From positions 1 through 33,743 of the forward strand of contig SCTZ01000104.1 of NCBI GenBank assembly GCA_004297765.1: a stretch of 33,743 bases of DNA, in the 5' to 3' direction. Of the stretch, positions 24,518 through 32,264 are shown piece after piece. The first letter of the stretch is position 1. Each line of letters starts with the position of its first letter. The DNA comes from Chloroflexota bacterium. GTDB lineage: Bacteria; Chloroflexota; Dehalococcoidia; FW602-bin16. A model generated the notes under the pieces. That model did not search any database. It was given only the letters and a program-made list of their open reading frames with translations, and had not been told where the DNA came from. The position numbers were made by a program, and so were the translations under genes.

Positions 24518-26212
24518 TTATCTCTTCTGTCCGTGCCGAATGTACTCGAAGACGACCAACGGCGAGTACATCTGCCCTCGAACCATTGGCCAATCGCCTA
24601 CACGCTCACTGACACCGTAGAGGCTGTTCTTCACGCCAATTGGTATCGCCACCACGTTGTCGTAGAGCAGTTGTCCTAGCTGACGGTGCAGCGCAAGCCT
24701 CTTGTCGGAGTCCATCTCGCCGCTGATCTTGTCGATCAGATCGTCGGAGCTCGCGTACTCAAATGACGACATAGCCGCCTTGGAGTGGTTGCTGACCCTC
24801 AACGCAATGGCTGGGTCTGCCATCGTGCCCGTTGCCACCGCCCATGCTACCCAAGGTACGTTCCGGACAAACATCTGCGGTCGAATCGTGTTCCAATCCA
24901 TCTGAGTGTACTTGATCTTCAGCCCGAGACCCTGCTCCCACATCATACCGATGGCCTGCCCGATATCCGGCAGCTCGGGGCGCCCGGGCAAGGCGACCAG
25001 GCGAAGGTCAATCGGCTTCGCAAAACCGCTCGCGTAGCCGGCTTCGGCCAGTAGTCGCTTCGCCTCATTGAGGTCGTAGGGATATGGCTTCCATGAGGGA
25101 TCATATTGCGGCGTGCCGGGGACGTAGTCGACAACGGCCGAGGGCTGAGCCTCCCCGTTGTAGATGCGGTCGATAATCGCCTGCGTATCGGTCGCCAGCG
25201 CTAGTGCCTTGCGCACCTTTAAGGCCCTTGCCGAGGCTTCCTTGTCGGCCGGATCGGCGGCCCAAGGCACGCTCTGGTCAAACGTCGGCACCGTCGGTAG
25301 CAGCTGGCCCTGAAGGGCTACGAATATGGAGGAATCGCCTGGATTGCTTCGCGTGGCGATACCAGCCGACTTTGCCTCCGGCTTCATCGCCGCAGTGAGC
25401 TCCGCGATATCCAAGTCCCCGGAGCGCAGCATCGACAGACGGGTTGCTTCGTTAGGGACAAGCCGGACGACCAACTTCTTGAAAGCCGGCGTCTGCCGCC
25501 AGTGCCCCTCTACCGCCTCAAACGTGAAGGAGCTAGCCGTCTGATGGTCGACCAACTTCCAGGGACCTGTCCCCTTCGGATGCTTGGAGGCCTCGGCATC
25601 GCCCACCTGTTCGACGTACTTCTTGGAGACGATGCCGACGCCACCGGTCAATGCGCCCGTGTGGTTGAGATAAGAGATGAAAGCCCAATTGGGCTCCTTG
25701 AGATTGATGACAACCTTGTAGGGGTCTGACGCATCGATCGACTGGATTGCCGCGCGAATGGCGGACGCGTTTGTCTGCAGAGATCGCTCGTCGGCGGTTC
25801 GCTCGAGCGAGTACTTCACGTCGGCGGAGGTGAGTTCGCCCACGCCATCTTGATACTGTATCCCCTTGCGCAGCCAGAAGGTGTAGCTCTTTCCGTCGGG
25901 GGCCATCTCCCAGCGCTCGGCCAGCATCGGCTGCACCTTCAAATCGGGACCCGTGGTGACCAGACTCTCGTAGACAGAATCCATGATGACGTTGGCGTAG
26001 GCGTCGGCGAGGCCTGCCACCATCTGCTCGTTGCCCAAACTGGCAAGGCCCACCGTCAGCGTGCCCTCCGGCGCCGCCGAGGCCGGCGCTGACGTGGCTG
26101 TGGGTGCGAGGGCGGTTTGGCTTGGAACGGCGGGTTGGCTGCAGCCGGCCGCAGCTACTACCAAGAGCACGATGAGGGCTGTGACCCTAGGAACAAACAA
26201 CCGAGGTTTCAC
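24518..26212 (-). CDS. ABC transporter solute-binding lipoprotein (SBP family 5)
   Basis: 564 residues from GTG 26212, chosen for AAGGAGGACGGA directly upstream; an open frame extends 33 codons further but has no features. The N terminus is a lipoprotein signal: Lys/Arg residues, a hydrophobic stretch and the lipobox AAAGC with Cys24, followed by a Ser/Ala/Pro/Thr-rich linker. The mature part follows the DppA/OppA pattern (LAERWEMAPDGKSYTFWLRK, GTGPWKLVD). It would capture the solute outside the membrane and deliver it to DppBC. Unlike the usual order it is separated from dppBCDF by the TetR and VOC genes and ends block A. Confidence 0.93.
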   Translation of the reverse strand: MKPRLFVPRVTALIVLLVVAAAGCSQPAVPSQTALAPTATSAPASAAPEGTLTVGLASLGNEQMVAGLADAYANVIMDSVYESLVTTGPDLKVQPMLAERWEMAPDGKSYTFWLRKGIQYQDGVGELTSADVKYSLERTADERSLQTNASAIRAAIQSIDASDPYKVVINLKEPNWAFISYLNHTGALTGGVGIVSKKYVEQVGDAEASKHPKGTGPWKLVDHQTASSFTFEAVEGHWRQTPAFKKLVVRLVPNEATRLSMLRSGDLDIAELTAAMKPEAKSAGIATRSNPGDSSIFVALQGQLLPTVPTFDQSVPWAADPADKEASARALKVRKALALATDTQAIIDRIYNGEAQPSAVVDYVPGTPQYDPSWKPYPYDLNEAKRLLAEAGYASGFAKPIDLRLVALPGRPELPDIGQAIGMMWEQGLGLKIKYTQMDWNTIRPQMFVRNVPWVAWAVATGTMADPAIALRVSNHSKAAMSSFEYASSDDLIDKISGEMDSDKRLALHRQLGQLLYDNVVAIPIGVKNSLYGVSERVGDWPMVRGQMYSPLVVFEYIRHGQKR

Positions 26213-26246
26213 TCCGTCCTCCTTAAATAGATGTTGTCTTTCGATC

Positions 26247-26289
26247 CTGCCGCTTGCGCCTGCGTGAGTCGGCGCTGCTGAACCGGCAG
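26247..26289 (-). terminator. Possible two-part hairpin after acyl-CoA dehydrogenase gene
   Basis: CTGCCG/CGGCAG outer arms and GCGCC/GGCGC inner arms can stack into an imperfect stem between the acyl-CoA dehydrogenase stop and the solute-binding-protein start. No T-run follows. It may lower read-through into the binding-protein gene or protect its transcript. Confidence 0.3.
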
Positions 26290-26310
26290 TTGGCGGGCTC
26301 GCGCCACGCA

Positions 26311-27453
26311 TCAGAGCAGGCTCTCAGTCCGTTCTAGGAATCCAGCAATCACCTCCCGTTGATAGTCGGAGCCGCCGAGTAGGGATGCGGTGCTCCTCGC
26401 ATCGCGCGAATACAGGTACATGGCGTGCTCCTTGATTAGCCCGACGCCGCCGTGCACTTGGTGGCCCAGCTTCGTGACACGCTCGTACGATTCTCCGCAC
26501 CAAGCCTTCGCTGCTGCTGCCTCTAGCTCGAAGGGAAGCCCGGCCGCAATCCGCCAGGCCGCTTCGTATGTGAGAAGACGACAGGCGTCGATCTCCGTCA
26601 GCATGTCAGCGCAATGGTGTTGGATCGCCTGAAAGGATCCAATGGGGCGGTCGAACTGCACGCGATCCTTGGCGTACTGTACGGTCATATCGAGTACGTG
26701 CTCGGCACCACCCACGGCCAAAGCACAAGAGCCCACGGCGGCCTTGAGCAGGACGCCCTCGGTCGAGTTCCACCCGTCGTCCGCCGAGGTCAGCCGGTCG
26801 TCCGCGCCCGCAATCGCCTCTTTCAGACTCACTTCGGCGTAGAATTGGTTAGTGATTGTCTTCATTCGGGCACGAGTAACCCCGGCCTGCTTGGCGTCGA
26901 CGACAAAAGAGGAAATCGATCGCCTGCGGTCGTCGTGCTCCCTAGCGATACAGATCAGGGTGTCGGCAACCAGCCCGTGGGGAACAAAAAGCTTGCACCC
27001 GCTCAATCTAAAGCCCGAGCGCTCCCGGCGGGCCATGGTTTGGACGGACGCCGGATCGTAGTTGCCCTCCTCCTCAACCATAGCCAGCGAGAAGATAGAA
27101 TCGCCTGCCGCGATGCTGGGCAGGTACTTCCGCTTCTGCGCCTCACTGCCTAGGTCGATTATCGGCACTGCGCCCAGCAGCACGGTCGCAAAATAGGGAG
27201 TCGGCACGCCCGCGCGCCCAATCTCCTGAAGCAGGACGACCAGATCTAGGAAAGTGCCTCCTACCCCCCCGTACTCCTCCGGGACGACCACGCCTAGCCA
27301 TCCGAGCTCTGCCATCGCCCGCCAGAGATCGGGGTCGAACCCCGTGTCGGAGTCCACGAGGGAAAGCACCTTCTCAATGGGCATCTGCTGACGGAAGAAG
27401 TGCCTCGCCTCCCTTTGGAGCATCTCCTGGTCCTTGCTCAGTTTCAGATCCAT
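26311..27453 (-). CDS. Acyl-CoA dehydrogenase family protein, apparently lacking the catalytic glutamate
   Basis: 380 residues with the complete three-domain layout: LGWLGVVVPEEYGGVGG near 50-66, a middle beta domain, and a C-terminal helical domain with YAKDRVQFDRPIGSFQAIQH and HQVHGGVGLIKEH. Neither usual position for the catalytic base has Glu: the site matching IVD Glu254 is Ala238, and the MCAD-type site reads LLGGSDYQ. In actinobacteria such subunits combine with a Glu-bearing dehydrogenase into an alpha2-beta2 enzyme; the candidate partner here is at 29948-31183. ATG follows GGAGAAGGAG. Electrons would go to ETF. Confidence 0.9.
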   Translation of the reverse strand: MDLKLSKDQEMLQREARHFFRQQMPIEKVLSLVDSDTGFDPDLWRAMAELGWLGVVVPEEYGGVGGTFLDLVVLLQEIGRAGVPTPYFATVLLGAVPIIDLGSEAQKRKYLPSIAAGDSIFSLAMVEEEGNYDPASVQTMARRERSGFRLSGCKLFVPHGLVADTLICIAREHDDRRRSISSFVVDAKQAGVTRARMKTITNQFYAEVSLKEAIAGADDRLTSADDGWNSTEGVLLKAAVGSCALAVGGAEHVLDMTVQYAKDRVQFDRPIGSFQAIQHHCADMLTEIDACRLLTYEAAWRIAAGLPFELEAAAAKAWCGESYERVTKLGHQVHGGVGLIKEHAMYLYSRDARSTASLLGGSDYQREVIAGFLERTESLL

Positions 27454-27482
27454 GTCGTTGACTCCTTCTCCTGGCCAAGTCT

Positions 27483-28697
27483 CTAGTAGAGAACGTTGTC
27501 GTCGATGAACTGGACGATCTCTTCATCCGAGAGGCCCAGGACGCGGTGGCAAATATCGTAGGTGTGCTCGCCTAGGCAGGGCGCCGGCTTCCATTGAGGC
27601 TCAATTTCGGGCAAGCGTATGGGAAGCGCTTGGTAGTAGGAAGCGCCCATCTCAGGATGGTCGAGAAGCCGGAAATGGCCGCGATGGGCTAGCTGCGGAT
27701 CTTCGTGCAGATCCTCGGCGCTTTGCGCCGCGCCCGCTTCCAGCCCGTGTCTCTGCAGGAGATCCATCACCTCATGCGGACTGCGCTGCTCGGTCCAGGC
27801 CTCCACCACGGCCGTGAGTTCCGCGTTGTACGCGATTCTAGCTGGATAGGTGGCGAAGCGAGGATCGTCGCCCAGTTCGGGTCTCCCGATCAGCCGGCAC
27901 AATGTCCTCCATTGCTCGTCGTCGGCGATGGCGATGGCACACCAGCGGTCATCGCCGCCACAGCGGAAGAGTTGGTGCGGCGCCCCTCGCGCCATGCGGT
28001 TGCCGGGGCGCGACGGCGCCCGCCCGTTGGCAGCGCTATCCAACAGTTGAGGGAGGAGAAACCATAGCGCGGCCTCGTACTCGGCCAGGTCGATGTACAG
28101 GCCTTGCCCGGTGGCTTCCCGGTGCTCGAGTGCGGCGAGGATAGCACAAGCTGCCAAAGGCGGAATGATAAAGTCCGTGTAGGCGCCTTGAGGAAGCGAA
28201 GGCCCTCGGTCTGGCCAACCGGTCATGCTGGCGAAACCGGTCAAAGCCGCGAGGTCGGTGCCTAGCCCCGGCAGAGCGGAGTTAGGCCCGGTCAGACCAA
28301 ATATGGATAGGCTGAGCATCACCAAGTCGGGACGCTCGGCGACAAAGCTATCGAATGATAGCCCGTGCTTGGCGAGCACACCCGGGGCGAAGTTCTCGAC
28401 CAGGACGTCGGACCTGCTCACCAAACGCTTGACGAAAGCTGGGCCACCCGGGTGGTTCAGGTTCACGGCCATGCTCAACACCGACCCGCTGTACGGCGCG
28501 AAGCGGCCACCGCGGTCCACATGAGCCACCCCGCCCGCGAACGGCGCGCTCAAGCGCAAGCCATCAGGCCGCGTATTCGATTCGACCTTGATGACCTCTG
28601 CTCCGTATTCGGCTAGTATGTGGCAGGTCATCGGGCCGGCGATCGCGTTTGTCAGGCCCACCACTCGAATGCCGTCCAGCGGCCGCATGCTCGCCAT
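27483..28697 (-). CDS. CaiB/BaiF family (class III) acyl-CoA transferase
   Basis: About 404 residues from ATG 28697, preceded by GGAGGAGGACG; an upstream start at 28712 would put that site inside the gene. Motifs: LAEYGAEVIKVES, NLNHPGG, SDVLVENFAPGVLAKHGL and FGLTGPNS. The catalytic aspartate position is D175 (AYTDFIIPP). It lies between another CoA-transferase and an acyl-CoA dehydrogenase, so two transferases may act together as a heterodimer or on successive intermediates. Confidence 0.9.
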   Translation of the reverse strand: MASMRPLDGIRVVGLTNAIAGPMTCHILAEYGAEVIKVESNTRPDGLRLSAPFAGGVAHVDRGGRFAPYSGSVLSMAVNLNHPGGPAFVKRLVSRSDVLVENFAPGVLAKHGLSFDSFVAERPDLVMLSLSIFGLTGPNSALPGLGTDLAALTGFASMTGWPDRGPSLPQGAYTDFIIPPLAACAILAALEHREATGQGLYIDLAEYEAALWFLLPQLLDSAANGRAPSRPGNRMARGAPHQLFRCGGDDRWCAIAIADDEQWRTLCRLIGRPELGDDPRFATYPARIAYNAELTAVVEAWTEQRSPHEVMDLLQRHGLEAGAAQSAEDLHEDPQLAHRGHFRLLDHPEMGASYYQALPIRLPEIEPQWKPAPCLGEHTYDICHRVLGLSDEEIVQFIDDNVLY

Positions 28698-28718
28698 CGT
28701 CCTCCTCCACAAGGATCG

Positions 28719-29951
28719 CTAAATCGCCCCGGCGGCTACCAGGCGCTCCAGCTCACTATCCGTTAGCCCCAACTCTTGGCAGAAAACCTCGTGATTGTGC
28801 TCACCGATCCTAGCCGCCGGTCGTGGACTGCCACGGCCACCCCCGTTGCCGACGTATAGGTAACGCGGATACGGTATCTCGCCTCCCAGCTCCGGGCAGG
28901 GCAGCGACGCGAAGTATTCCCTCGCCTTCAGCTGTTCGTCACGCAAGCTGTCGCCGACATCGTTCACCGGATAGGCAATGAAGCGGCGTCTCCTAGCCTG
29001 CTCCCAGATTTCCCCCCGGGTCTTCTTGGCAAAGAAGTCGGCGAAGATATCCTCCAGGGCGGTCTGCTCTTCGAGCGTCAGCTTCACGAAGTCGAGGTTC
29101 TGCAGACGCTCTCGCAAGTAGTCCGCCGCGCCGCGCGTCTCTGGCTCCGAAGCCATCCAATCGACTAGCCCCTTCCAGCGCCCCGGTATGCCCTGAATTT
29201 GGTAAGCGATGTAGCCGTCGCGACACTGGAAGATGATTCGCCTTGGGTTTGGGCCGGGCAGGAAAGGCCCCGACCGGCGGTAGTTAGCGCCCGCAAGCTG
29301 CCACATCGGTAGCACCCCACCGAGAGCGATGGCCAGGGACTCCTGGGCCGACACGTCGACGTGCTGACCGATGCCCTTTGCATGGCGAGCTCTGTGTGCC
29401 AAGAGCGCGCCGGCGGCGCCGTACGCCGAGGCGTGCAGATATGCCTGATCTGCGGCAATGCGCACGGGTGGCCGGTCGGGATCACCGGTGGTGAGGAGAA
29501 AGCCGGACATTGCCAGCACGGTAAGCTCGTCTCCTCGATAGTCCGCGTAGGGGCCGGTCTGCCCGAACGGGGTGATCGAGACGACGATGATGACCGGGTT
29601 GATCGCCTTGAGCCACTCGTAGTCCAGACCAAGGCTACCCAGATAACCAGGCGCAAACGACTCGATCACGAAATCGGCTGTCGCCGCAAGACGCCTGAAG
29701 AGCTCCTTCCCGTCTGAGCATTCGAGATTGAGCGTCACGGCTCGCTTGTTGACGTTGTAGGCGATCCAGGACAGGCTCCGCTCTGGATGCGGCAAATCGC
29801 CGACAAACGGCCCGGTTCGCCTTGCGTCATCGCCGCCGGGCTTCTCGACCTTCACGACATCGACGCCAAGCTGGGCGAGAATCGCGCCGCAGAGGAAGCC
29901 CTTGGCATCAGTAAGGTCGAGTGCCCTGCATTCCCCGAGTTGCCGCGTCAT
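28719..29951 (-). CDS. CaiB/BaiF family (class III) acyl-CoA transferase
   Basis: 410 residues. Motifs: LAQLGVDVVKVEKPGGDDAR, YNVNKRAVTLNL, ATADFVIESFAPGYL and PFGQTGPYADYRGDE; the likely catalytic aspartate is D168 (IAADQAYLH). Its ATG overlaps the stop of the dehydrogenase gene (ATGA) and uses GGAGGAGG inside that gene. The N terminus starts later in the fold than in the other three transferases of the window. Tight coupling to the dehydrogenase suggests it supplies that enzyme's substrate or recovers CoA from its product. Confidence 0.9.
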   Translation of the reverse strand: MTRQLGECRALDLTDAKGFLCGAILAQLGVDVVKVEKPGGDDARRTGPFVGDLPHPERSLSWIAYNVNKRAVTLNLECSDGKELFRRLAATADFVIESFAPGYLGSLGLDYEWLKAINPVIIVVSITPFGQTGPYADYRGDELTVLAMSGFLLTTGDPDRPPVRIAADQAYLHASAYGAAGALLAHRARHAKGIGQHVDVSAQESLAIALGGVLPMWQLAGANYRRSGPFLPGPNPRRIIFQCRDGYIAYQIQGIPGRWKGLVDWMASEPETRGAADYLRERLQNLDFVKLTLEEQTALEDIFADFFAKKTRGEIWEQARRRRFIAYPVNDVGDSLRDEQLKAREYFASLPCPELGGEIPYPRYLYVGNGGGRGSPRPAARIGEHNHEVFCQELGLTDSELERLVAAGAI

Positions 29952-31183
29952 AGAATACCTGATCCTCCTCCGAAGCGCGCGACGAAGGCGCGCCGCTCGA
30001 GACCAAACAAATAGCGGGCCTTCTTGCGAGGCAGGCCCAGACCTCTCTGAGCGATGATGTTGCGCTGCACCTCGGAAGTGCCGCCCACAATCGTCCAGAA
30101 CAAGGCACCGTCGTAGAAGCGGGCGATTCCCTGATCCGAAGGCGAGCGAGGCTCGCCATGCTGAAGCTCCCCAAGATGGCCAAGCAAGCGCATGGCAAAA
30201 TCGGCTAGCTTTCTGCGCATCTCGCTAATGTAGAGCTTCAACTGTGAGGCCTCGTAGGTTGGGATAGTGCCGACGGACTGCATCCAGGCCAGCTTGTAGG
30301 ACATGAGCCGCCCCACCCTCACGGCGACGACCATCTCTGCCAGGCCGCCACGCACCCACTCGTGCTCGAAGAGCAGCCGCCCACCGCGGGGGGTGCGCTT
30401 GGCATACCGGATCAGCTCTTCCAGGATGCGAATCTCTTCCCCGACGACAAACATGCGCTCGAAGGAGAGGGCAGTGGCAATATAGTAGAAGCCCCGATTC
30501 TTTTCCCCGACCAAGTTTGCTCGTGGAACGCGAACATCGTCATAATACACGACGTTCGTTCTGGTGCCTTCGATCGCCCAAAGCGGTTTCACGGTGATGC
30601 CCGGGCTGCTCAAGTCCACCATGAAGAGGGAGATGCCACGGTGTTTCGGCGCGACGGGATCGGTCCTGACCGCCAGCCAGTGATGGGTCGAGTGGTGGCA
30701 GGCCGAGCTGAACATCTTCTGGCCGCTGATGCGAAAGTAGTCGCCCTCGTCTACAGCGCTCATCTCCAGCGCCGCAAGATCGGAGCCGGCCGCTGGTTCG
30801 GTGTAGCCCAAGGCGAAATCGATGTTGCCTACCGCGATCTCGGGCAGGTACTGCTGCTTCTGCTCATCGCTGCCGTACAACATCAGCGTGGGAGCGACGA
30901 TCCGGCCGCCGGTGTTAAACCCGCCCACGGGAGCGCCGCGGTAAGCCATCTCCTCGAGGAGGATCAAGCGGTATGTGCCCGGCTTGCCCTGCCCTCCATA
31001 TTCGACAGGCCAGTTCAGCGACAGCCACCCCTTCCGGCCCATCAGCTTGAGCAACCGCCATCTTGGCTCCGCTTCCTCCGTCCAAAACATAGCGTCGATT
31101 TCGTCGCTGCTGACTTCGCAGCGGAAGAACTCGCGCACCTCTGCCCTGAATTGCTCCTCGTCGGGTCCAAATGCAAAGTCCAT
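29948..31183 (-). CDS. Acyl-CoA dehydrogenase family protein, Glu242-type
   Basis: 411 residues with typical FAD-binding landmarks: GYTEPAAGSDLA (126-137), RISGQKMFSS, the C-terminal SEMRRKLADFA and VGGTSEVQRNIIAQRGLGLPR. The MCAD-type catalytic glutamate position is Gly368, but E242 in ALSFERM lies where isovaleryl-CoA dehydrogenase has Glu254, so it should be active. It resembles actinobacterial FadE proteins for bulky substrates. With the Glu-less dehydrogenase at 26311-27453 it may form a heterotetramer. The ATG has only a weak ribosome site. Enoyl-CoA is made and electrons pass to ETF. Confidence 0.92.
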   Translation of the reverse strand: MDFAFGPDEEQFRAEVREFFRCEVSSDEIDAMFWTEEAEPRWRLLKLMGRKGWLSLNWPVEYGGQGKPGTYRLILLEEMAYRGAPVGGFNTGGRIVAPTLMLYGSDEQKQQYLPEIAVGNIDFALGYTEPAAGSDLAALEMSAVDEGDYFRISGQKMFSSACHHSTHHWLAVRTDPVAPKHRGISLFMVDLSSPGITVKPLWAIEGTRTNVVYYDDVRVPRANLVGEKNRGFYYIATALSFERMFVVGEEIRILEELIRYAKRTPRGGRLLFEHEWVRGGLAEMVVAVRVGRLMSYKLAWMQSVGTIPTYEASQLKLYISEMRRKLADFAMRLLGHLGELQHGEPRSPSDQGIARFYDGALFWTIVGGTSEVQRNIIAQRGLGLPRKKARYLFGLERRAFVARFGGGSGIL

Positions 31184-31264
31184 CTTGCGCTACCCTCACA
31201 CATCCTCGCGCCCTCGGGAGGGCCTCCTGCGGTGACTCCCCAATCTCGGATCCCCCTCTGGCTC

Positions 31265-31302
31265 TGCTCGGGCGACGGCCGCCATTGCCAATCGCCCGAG
31301 CA
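31265..31302 (-). terminator. 11-bp hairpin after crotonase gene
   Basis: Arms 31265-31275 and 31292-31302 are perfectly complementary over 11 base pairs with a 16-base loop, beginning ten bases past the crotonase stop. No T-run follows in the minus direction. It could terminate part of the transcripts before the acyl-CoA dehydrogenase gene or protect the 3' end. Confidence 0.5.
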
Positions 31303-31311
31303 ATTCACCGC

Positions 31312-32166
31312 TTAGCCGTGCGACCCGCTCTGAAACCGGTTGTCCCTGGCTTGCCACGCTTCCTTCGCGCCCTTCGCGGTGCGCTCCTTGAAAATGTTCC
31401 ATTCCTCCGGATCAAGGCGCTGCTGCACGCCGAGCGTGTGGGCAAAGATGAAGGCAGCCGAGCTCAGGCCGGCCCCCATCATGTCCCAGGCAAGCCGGAG
31501 GTAGCGCTTCCCGACATAGAGCCCGTCCGCCGGAAGCTGGCAAACCTGCCGGGCGATTTCCGCAACCTCCTCATCCAGCTTCTCCTGCGGCACCACCGCG
31601 TTCAGCACGCCCCGGCGCTGTAGCTCCTCCGCCCCGATGTACCGGCCCATCAGGCACAACTCGCTGACGACGGCTGGCCCGCATTTGAGAAGCCACACCG
31701 TTGGACATACCATTCCGGTTGGCCCGATCATGCGGAAAGGAGGGCTGCCGAGCTGCGTGCCCTCGGCACAGACGAGGATGTCGCAGGCGAGGAAGTATTC
31801 CAAAGCTCCGCCGAGCACATATCCGTGACCCTGGCCAATCGTGACCTTGTCGCAGTAGAAGATCCGACGCCACGATTCGGAACCATCCGTGTCGACCTGG
31901 AACCGGTGTCGCTGTGAGGGACGGCTTCCCTCAGTATTAAAGTACTGCGTTCCCAATTCCCGCATATCATAGCCGGAGGAAAAGGCTCTACCCGCACCCT
32001 TGAAAACGACTACCTTCACCTCCTCGTCGGCGTTAGCGGCGCGGAAGGCGTTCTCGAGCGCGGTCGTATCGTCACCGATCCTGAAGGCGTTCAGCCTCTC
32101 CGGCCGGTTCAGCGTGATCCTCGCGATATTGCCATCCTTCTCATAGAGCACGAAATCGTCGGCCAT
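31312..32166 (-). CDS. Enoyl-CoA hydratase/isomerase family protein
   Basis: 284 residues. Crotonase landmarks: ITLNRPERLNAF, GAGRAFSSGYDMREL (oxyanion hole) and GQGHGYVLGGALEYFLACD, where E123 is the first catalytic glutamate. The second is not found (SPPFRMIGPTG), so a one-glutamate chemistry such as isomerisation or hydrolysis is likely. The C-terminal tail is longer than usual and rich in charged residues. ATG follows AAGGAGGAAGGAGAG. A perfect 7-bp palindrome lies 25 bases upstream, so expression may be separately controlled from the first gene of the block. Confidence 0.9.
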   Translation of the reverse strand: MADDFVLYEKDGNIARITLNRPERLNAFRIGDDTTALENAFRAANADEEVKVVVFKGAGRAFSSGYDMRELGTQYFNTEGSRPSQRHRFQVDTDGSESWRRIFYCDKVTIGQGHGYVLGGALEYFLACDILVCAEGTQLGSPPFRMIGPTGMVCPTVWLLKCGPAVVSELCLMGRYIGAEELQRRGVLNAVVPQEKLDEEVAEIARQVCQLPADGLYVGKRYLRLAWDMMGAGLSSAAFIFAHTLGVQQRLDPEEWNIFKERTAKGAKEAWQARDNRFQSGSHG

Positions 32167-32190
32167 GTTCCTCTCTCCTTCCTCCTTATG

Positions 32191-32208
32191 TTTCCACCTG
32201 CGTGGAAA
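32191..32208. repeat. Perfect inverted repeat upstream of crotonase gene
   Basis: TTTCCAC and GTGGAAA flank the four bases CTGC. The 18-base palindrome lies 25 bases upstream of the crotonase ATG, just before its ribosome site, and about 57 bases after the CoA-transferase stop. It could be an operator or an RNA hairpin; there is no T-run. Confidence 0.4.
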
Positions 32209-32264
32209 TCGCGTGTCCCGGATCGCTAGCGGACCGTCAGAACCGGCCTCGACCCAAGGTCAAG

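Noticed and set aside
30362..31315. 317-residue plus-strand open frame
   Set aside because: Antisense to the acyl-CoA dehydrogenase gene; no recognisable motif and no ribosome site.
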